NCBI GenBank assembly: GCA_036803245.1
Contig: DAIRUQ010000037.1
Coordinates: 1-26,405, forward strand
Origin: DAIRUQ01 sp036803245
GTDB lineage: Bacteria > Chloroflexota > Anaerolineae > UBA1429
Direction: 5' to 3'
DNA length: 26,405 nucleotides
Shown here in pieces: positions 22,068-26,405 of this stretch (positions within the stretch are counted from its first letter, which is position 1; the number at the start of each line of letters is the position of its first letter). The position numbers were made by a program, and so were the translations under genes. Under the pieces are notes generated by a model. It did not search any database. It saw nothing but the letters and a program-made list of their open reading frames with translations, and was not told where the DNA came from.

Positions 22068-22766
22068 CTAATCGCGCTCGTTCAGAACGCGCCCGTCCGC
22101 CAGGTTGTAACAAAAGTCCACGAAATCGAGCATGCTGGGGTCGTGCGAGCTCATGATGATCGACACGCCCTCTTCCTTCACGATGGAGCGAAATAGCTCC
22201 AGGATGCTGCGGGCGGTGGCGGTATCAAGCTCGCCGGTGGGCTCATCTGCCAGGATCAAGCCCGGACGGTTCACCAAGCTGCGCGCGATGGCCACCCGCT
22301 GCTGCTGACCACCCGACATCTCCTGGGGGCGGTGCTTGGCCCACTTGCTGAGCCCGACCAGCTCCAGGCACTCCATCACCCGCTGCCGCCGCTCGCGACG
22401 CCGCACACCAACCATCCGCAGAGGAAGCTCGACGTTCTCGAAAGCGGACATGGTAGGCATGAGCGCAAAGGACTGGAACACAAAGCCGATCCGATGACGT
22501 CGAAACTCTGTGAGACGTCGATCTGATAGCTTGCCGATACTCTCCCCGAATACGAACACTTCGCCGTCGGTGGGCCGGTCCAGCCCGCCGATGATATTGA
22601 GCAAGGTAGTCTTGCCGGAGCCCGACCGCCCCATCACGCCGAGGTACTCGCCCTCTCTGACCCAGAAGCTCACGCCCCTCAGCGCATGGACCTCCTGCTG
22701 ATCCACCCGGTAGACGCGCGTGACATCCGTAGTTTTGACAATCAAACCGTCGGTTCGCTCTGCCAC
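22068..22766 (-). CDS. ABC transporter ATP-binding protein (LolD/MacB type)
   Basis: 232 residues. Walker A GRSGSGKTT, Q-loop FVFQSFALMPTMSAFENVELP (typical of the LolD/MacB/FtsE export group), signature MSGGQQQR, Walker B LILADEPTGELD and switch His in SSHDPSM. GTG start with GGAG upstream, 15 bp after the first ATPase gene. Together with that ATPase and the adaptor lipoprotein it forms a MacAB-like export operon. The FtsX/MacB-type permease is not found between 22068 and 25337. Last gene, followed by a terminator. Confidence 0.93.
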   Translation of the reverse strand: MAERTDGLIVKTTDVTRVYRVDQQEVHALRGVSFWVREGEYLGVMGRSGSGKTTLLNIIGGLDRPTDGEVFVFGESIGKLSDRRLTEFRRHRIGFVFQSFALMPTMSAFENVELPLRMVGVRRRERRQRVMECLELVGLSKWAKHRPQEMSGGQQQRVAIARSLVNRPGLILADEPTGELDTATARSILELFRSIVKEEGVSIIMSSHDPSMLDFVDFCYNLADGRVLNERD

Positions 22767-22781
22767 CGTTCTACCCGCTCC

Positions 22782-23852
22782 CTATTCCTCTTCGTTCTCA
22801 CGTTTACCTCGTGAGAACAATCCGCGAAGCCCGCGCACGGCCTTGGCGCGGCCACCGCTCTCTGCGTCCTCCGCGCCCTCCGCCTCACGCGCTCTACGCG
22901 CTACCTGTGCCGGCGCATCGTCCAGGGCCTTGGCCGGCTTGACGAGAATGCCATGCTCGGTCAGTTCCACCTCAGCACGGCCCGATAGCCCCAACGACTC
23001 CAGGTAATCCGCCGGAAGCTGCAACCGGCCGGCATTGTCCACCACCACATACTCGTGGTACGTGACGTCCTCGGCGGCGGGAGCGCTGACCCCCTCGCCC
23101 AACGCTGCCTGCTCCCCAACGACCTCTTCTGTGGCCTGCGTCTCGCGCACGCGTCGTACCCGCTCTGTACTGGTACGCCCATCGCGGATCGCGACCACAC
23201 GATCCACCTGGTCAGACACGCGCGGATCGTGCGTGACGATGACGATCGTCAGGTTGTACCGCGCGTTGAGGTCGCGGAACGTATCCATGATCCGCTCGGC
23301 GGTGGCCGTATCCACCTCGCCGGTCGGCTCGTCAGCCAGCAAAAGAATCGGCTTGTTGGCGAGCGCCACGCCGATAGCGGTACGCTGCTGCTCACCGCCA
23401 GAGAGCTGGTGCATGCTGTGATTGCGACGGTCCCACAGCCCCACCGCCTCGAGCAGCTCACGGGTCCAAGCCTTGCGCTCACTGCGCGGCATGCCCGCGA
23501 TGATCATGGGCAGCTCGACGTTCTCCTGCAGCGAGAGGTAGGGGATCAAGTTTCGCGAGGGCTGCTGCCACACAAAGCCCACCTTGTTGCGCCGGTATCG
23601 CGTCAGCGCATAGGAGGAGAGCTTGAGCAGATCCTGCCCGTCAACGATGGCCTTGCCGGCCGAGGGTCGGTCTAGACCGCCTAGGGTGTTCATCAAGGTC
23701 GACTTGCCGCTACCGCTGGGGCCGATAATGGCAAGGAACTCGCCCTTTTCCACCACCACGTCCAGCCCTTGCAGGGCGACGACCTCCAAATCCTGGACCT
23801 TGTAGATCTTGACCAGGTTGTCGCACAGGATCATGGGACCATTCGATGCCAT
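22782..23852 (-). CDS. ABC transporter ATP-binding protein with C-terminal AbrB-like domain
   Basis: 356 residues, about 125 longer than a bare LolD-type ATPase. Residues 1-230 are a complete ABC domain: GPSGSGKST (44-52), Q-loop VWQQPSRNLIPYLS (94-107), signature LSGGEQQR (150-157), Walker B LLLADEPTGEVD (170-181), switch His208. After a linker (230-262) comes a SpoVT/AbrB-like swapped-hairpin segment (265-308: YVVVDNAGRLQLPADYLESL, then GRAEVELTEHGILVKPA), then a charged tail with a basic patch (LRGLFSRGKRENEEE). The tail may dimerise the ATPases or regulate them; DNA binding is possible but unproven. GGTGAG sits just before the ATG. Middle gene of the operon. Confidence 0.9.
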   Translation of the reverse strand: MASNGPMILCDNLVKIYKVQDLEVVALQGLDVVVEKGEFLAIIGPSGSGKSTLMNTLGGLDRPSAGKAIVDGQDLLKLSSYALTRYRRNKVGFVWQQPSRNLIPYLSLQENVELPMIIAGMPRSERKAWTRELLEAVGLWDRRNHSMHQLSGGEQQRTAIGVALANKPILLLADEPTGEVDTATAERIMDTFRDLNARYNLTIVIVTHDPRVSDQVDRVVAIRDGRTSTERVRRVRETQATEEVVGEQAALGEGVSAPAAEDVTYHEYVVVDNAGRLQLPADYLESLGLSGRAEVELTEHGILVKPAKALDDAPAQVARRAREAEGAEDAESGGRAKAVRGLRGLFSRGKRENEEE

Positions 23853-23929
23853 ATCTCACCGTTTCCCATAGGCTTTTTTCATTGCACACCAACTGCTGCA
23901 GCTCGTGATTCGCCCGTCAGGGCGCTTTA

Positions 23930-23957
23930 CAGGGGCTCGCCTGGTGACGAGCCCCTG
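23930..23957 (-). terminator. Intercistronic hairpin between adaptor and ABC ATPase
   Basis: CAGGGGCTCG (23930-23939) pairs with CGAGCCCCTG (23948-23957): a perfect 10-bp stem with an 8-nt loop. On the minus strand it starts 9 bp after the adaptor stop and lies about 80 bp before the ATPase start. No T tract follows (TAAAGCG), so it probably gives partial termination or protects the adaptor message. Confidence 0.45.
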
Positions 23958-23966
23958 CAGCCACCT

Positions 23967-25337
23967 CTAGACGCCGACGACCACCTGGCCCTCCTCGACG
24001 CCCTCGATGATCTCGATGCGTTCCTCGCTCTCGATCCCGACCACGACATCCACGCGGCGCTGACGACCGTCTTCCTCGATCACCACAAACTTGCGTCCCG
24101 AGAAAGTACGGATCGCCGCCGGCGGCAGCCACAGCACGTCGGCCTTGCGCTCCAGAATCACTGTCACGCGCACCAGATCACCCGACCGCAAGTCGAGGTC
24201 CTCTGGATCGAATGTCATAAGCGTCCGCTTGTCCTGGTCCTCGATCTCCGCCGTGCCGCCGCCACCTCCGTAGGGGTATGGTAGCTGGGCGATCTCGCCA
24301 ACCAGTTCCTTGCCCGGATAGGCCGACAGAGCGATGCTCACTTCCATGCCCTCGGAGAGCTTTTGCATCTGAGTGCTGAGAGGCTCGGCCGCGATCACCA
24401 GGTTGGTGTCATCGGCAATCACCACCACGGTGCGGAATCCCTCGACGGTGTTTCCCTCTCGCAGGCTCAGGCTGGTGACCTCGCCCCCGATCGGCGCATG
24501 GATGCGGGTGTCCTCGATGAACGAATTCAGCCGATCGACGGTGAGCTGAGCGCGATCAACGGCCTTGGAAAGCTGAGGATCCACCTCACGCTCCATCTGC
24601 GCCAGGTCGAGCTCGGCCTGTTCGATCTGGAGCTCTCGCACCTCGATATCGTAACGCACCAGGGCCGCATTGCGGACTGCCTGGTCGTACGAAGCCTGCG
24701 CAGCCTCGACGTTGAGCGTGGACTGCTGAAGGTTCAGCGCCTCGCCACTCGCCTCCCAGCCGGGACTGGCCTGTCGGCGGTCAAAGGCGGCCTGCGCCAA
24801 CTGGACGGCGATCTGCGCCCTCTCGAGGTTGATGCGTGCCAGCTCGACGGCCGTCCGATCGGCGGCTTGGCTCCGCAGCTTCTCGAGCTGAACCTTGTTC
24901 ATGTCCAGATTCAGCCTGGCCCGCTCGATCTGGTACTCTTTGTTGGACACGGCACTCTGATAGTTCAGCGTGGCAGTATCCAACTCGAGCAGGGCCTGAT
25001 CCAGCTGACGCAGCAGGTCGTCATTGTCCAGCTCGGCCAACAACTGGCCCTCTTCGACCTTGTCGCCTCGCTCGATATAGACGCCCTTGATGCGGCCACC
25101 CGTCCGGAAGAACAGCTCTTCTTCCAGGGACGGCGAAACGCGACCGCTAAAGGAGAGCGAATCCTGCACATCACCACGTCGGACGACGTAGGTGGGCTCA
25201 TCGGGAACTACGGGCGGGGGTATAGGGGTGGGCGTTGGCTCCTGGGACGACGCCGTGGGCCCTTCGGAGCACCCACCCGCCGTTGCCAACACAGCCACCA
25301 GAAGCACCACCAGCCACAGACGCGATCTCGTTGCCAT
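23967..25337 (-). CDS. MacA/HlyD-like efflux adaptor lipoprotein
   Basis: 456 residues. The signal peptide RLWLVVLLVAVLATAGGC ends in a lipobox, then a Thr/Pro-rich linker (TPTPIPPPVVPDEP) as often seen in Chloroflexota lipoproteins. The adaptor proper has an N-terminal barrel with the first lipoyl half GRIKGVYIERGDKVEEGQLLAEL, a very long alpha-hairpin coiled coil (about 105-270, rich in Gln, Ala, Leu, Arg), the second lipoyl half TRIHAPIGGEVTSL, and a C-terminal barrel with a glycine run (PYGGGGGTAEI). I chose ATG 25335-25337, seven bases after AGGAG; a GTG two codons upstream is too close to it. In MacA such proteins bridge an ABC permease and the envelope. First gene of the exporter operon. 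Confidence 0.9.
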   Translation of the reverse strand: MATRSRLWLVVLLVAVLATAGGCSEGPTASSQEPTPTPIPPPVVPDEPTYVVRRGDVQDSLSFSGRVSPSLEEELFFRTGGRIKGVYIERGDKVEEGQLLAELDNDDLLRQLDQALLELDTATLNYQSAVSNKEYQIERARLNLDMNKVQLEKLRSQAADRTAVELARINLERAQIAVQLAQAAFDRRQASPGWEASGEALNLQQSTLNVEAAQASYDQAVRNAALVRYDIEVRELQIEQAELDLAQMEREVDPQLSKAVDRAQLTVDRLNSFIEDTRIHAPIGGEVTSLSLREGNTVEGFRTVVVIADDTNLVIAAEPLSTQMQKLSEGMEVSIALSAYPGKELVGEIAQLPYPYGGGGGTAEIEDQDKRTLMTFDPEDLDLRSGDLVRVTVILERKADVLWLPPAAIRTFSGRKFVVIEEDGRQRRVDVVVGIESEERIEIIEGVEEGQVVVGV

Positions 25338-25343
25338 TACCAC

Positions 25344-25620
25344 ACTCCTATGCTACAGGGCTGTCTTTAATGGCCCGCCGCATGGCGCATGCACGACGAA
25401 ACTCCGAAATGCTTGGCCGCATTCCGGATTCCCGCGCGTGAACGCGCCCTGTGCGCTCCCATAACGCCACTTTGCACTAGGCCTGCAAGGCCTCCGCTTG
25501 TGCTACCCTACTCGCTGGGAAAGAACGAGGATTCAGAAAGGAACGTCCCCCGTGACCGCCGTCTGCCCCCTGCCTAGCCATGCTGCCAATTGGCACAGAA
25601 GAGGCCGGCCCTCTGTCACG
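25344..25620. other. Intergenic region between L9 and the exporter operon
   Basis: No gene seen. It holds a tight palindrome AGGCCT-GCA-AGGCCT (25479-25493), a weak minus-strand promoter candidate TTGCAG-18-TTATGG (about 25487-25458), and an interrupted inverted repeat near 25595-25616 just after the L9 stop that could be a poor terminator. Confidence 0.35.
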
Positions 25621-26076
25621 CTAGGACTCTTCTATCGGCTCGACGATCACTGTCACATGGGCGACGACGTCCCCATGCAGCTTGACCTGAACATCGCTGC
25701 TGCCGAGATCCTTGATCGGCTCCTCGAGCTGGATCTTGCGCTTATCCACCGGCTCGCCGGCAATCTCGGCCAAGCGCTCAGCCACATCACCATTGGTGAT
25801 GGAGCCATAGAGCCGACCCGTCTCACCAGCCTTGGCCTGGAACACAATCTCGACACCGTCGATCCGCTCCGCCAGCGTCTTGGCCTGATCGTGCTCTTGG
25901 GAGGCACGGCGTCGCATGCTGGCCGCATCGGCCTTGACCTGCTCAAGGGCAGCGTCGGTCGCCAACACTGCCAGCCCGCGCGGGATCAAATAGTTCCGCG
26001 CATAGCCGTCCGCAACGGAACGGACCTCGCCGACTGTGCCTAGACGCTTGACATCCTTGAGTAGAACAACGCGCAT
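25621..26076 (-). CDS. rplI: 50S ribosomal protein L9
   Basis: 151 residues, the usual length. The N-terminal rRNA-binding domain MRVVLLKDVKRLGTVGEVRSVADGYARNYLIPRGLA is almost the family consensus; a long connecting helix with QVKADAASMRRRASQEHDQAKTL and the C-terminal domain (LYGSITNGDVAERL, then IKDLGSSDVQVKLHGDVVAHVTVIVE) follow. ATG at 26074-26076 with AGAGAGG upstream; the frame continues to 26292 but there it covers the promoter. It is alone here, without the rpsF-ssb-rpsR partners that often accompany it. Confidence 0.97.
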   Translation of the reverse strand: MRVVLLKDVKRLGTVGEVRSVADGYARNYLIPRGLAVLATDAALEQVKADAASMRRRASQEHDQAKTLAERIDGVEIVFQAKAGETGRLYGSITNGDVAERLAEIAGEPVDKRKIQLEEPIKDLGSSDVQVKLHGDVVAHVTVIVEPIEES

Positions 26077-26128
26077 ATGGTAACTACCTCTCTTTGCCTC
26101 AGAGCGACTCCCAGCCAAGCCTGAGAGC

Positions 26129-26157
26129 ATCATACACCAGATAGAGATGAGTGGCAA
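26129..26157 (-). promoter_or_regulatory. Promoter for rplI
   Basis: On the minus strand TTGCCA (26157-26152), 17 bp, TATGAT (26134-26129), about 52 bp before the L9 ATG. Confidence 0.62.
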
Positions 26158-26339
26158 ACCTTTTGCGGCGGCCGGGAACGGTTGACCGGTCGTCTTTCTA
26201 TAGCCAGCCAGACTCCCCGGCCCTACCGCTAGCCACCTCGTTCGCGTACAATGGTGCCATATGCTTGGCGGCGCGGCTCTATCCGCGCCCACACGAACCC
26301 TCCACCAGATCCGGTGAGGGATAAAGGAGGCCTAGCGGC

Positions 26340-26405
26340 ATGTCACACCCCAACGGATTGCATCTGGGTCTGGGTGGGCTCTCACGGCTCTGCAACGCCG
26401 AGACC
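26340..26405 (+). CDS. Start of an unidentified gene, cut by the window end
   Basis: The first 22 codons (MSHPNGLHLGLGGLSRLCNA and two more) run to the window edge without a stop. AAAGGAGG (26323-26330) ends 9 bases before the ATG, the best Shine-Dalgarno in the window, which argues for a real gene although little protein is visible. It diverges from rplI. A TACAAT at 26247-26252 could be its -10 element but has no convincing -35. I do not recognise the product. Confidence 0.6.
   Translation, partial: MSHPNGLHLGLGGLSRLCNAET

Noticed and set aside
24363..25370. Open frame of 335 codons on the plus strand opposite the adaptor lipoprotein
   Set aside because: Mirror of the adaptor's repetitive coiled-coil codons; no ribosome site and no family motif.
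25479..25493. AGGCCT-GCA-AGGCCT palindrome as a regulator site or terminator
   Set aside because: Six-base arms with a 3-nt loop of a self-complementary hexamer; too short to claim a function, no second copy noticed.
1..26405. CRISPR arrays, tRNAs, insertion sequences, phage genes or toxin-antitoxin pairs
   Set aside because: No spaced direct repeats, cloverleaf-like sequence, transposase or integrase motif was found by eye on either strand.

Overview
The window is gene-dense, high-GC bacterial DNA with short intergenic gaps and many ATGA or GTG coupled starts. I see no tRNA, rRNA, CRISPR array, insertion sequence or phage gene. A 100-N assembly gap (14962-15061) indicates a draft scaffold. 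The taxonomic guess is an uncultured Chloroflexota (Anaerolineae-like) bacterium. It rests on lipoproteins with a Thr/Pro-rich linker after the lipobox, an ABC ATPase carrying an AbrB-like tail, paired ferredoxin-bearing MinD ATPases, a methyl-H4folate:corrinoid methyltransferase and an N-type ATPase. This is inference, not a database result.

Left part (1-5671). A diacylglycerol-kinase-family lipid kinase on the minus strand faces a plus-strand run across a clear divergent promoter pair. The run is a YigZ/IMPACT protein, a betaine-type substrate-binding lipoprotein, an AcsE-like methyltransferase and, after a strong hairpin, a HyuA-like ASKHA ATPase with no HyuB partner.

Centre (5693-12348). 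A complete N-type rotary ATPase operon in the order beta, epsilon, AtpR, a, c, b-delta fusion, alpha, gamma, behind a good sigma70-type promoter. It lacks the usual atpQ. Its c subunit carries a two-carboxylate ion site (E32 and E65 with S66, T67, Y70). Its alpha subunit has about 100 extra N-terminal residues.

12349-16622. A promoter and a roughly 270-nt leader precede a VIT1/CCC1-type metal transporter. A membrane-anchored protein with a ferrochelatase-like soluble part follows, then glucose-6-phosphate dehydrogenase (interrupted by the assembly gap) and DAHP synthase, which starts at GTG.

16632-22068 (minus strand). A metallo-beta-lactamase-fold protein and two MinD-type ATPases with inserted 2x[4Fe-4S] ferredoxin domains form one operon. 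Upstream of it on the same strand lie xylulokinase and a Gfo/Idh/MocA oxidoreductase.

Right part (22068-26405). A minus-strand operon for an exporter (periplasmic-adaptor-like lipoprotein, ABC ATPase with AbrB-like tail, second ABC ATPase) ends in a terminator and has no permease in the window. Next is ribosomal protein L9 with its own promoter, and divergently the first 22 codons of an unidentified gene behind a near-perfect Shine-Dalgarno sequence.
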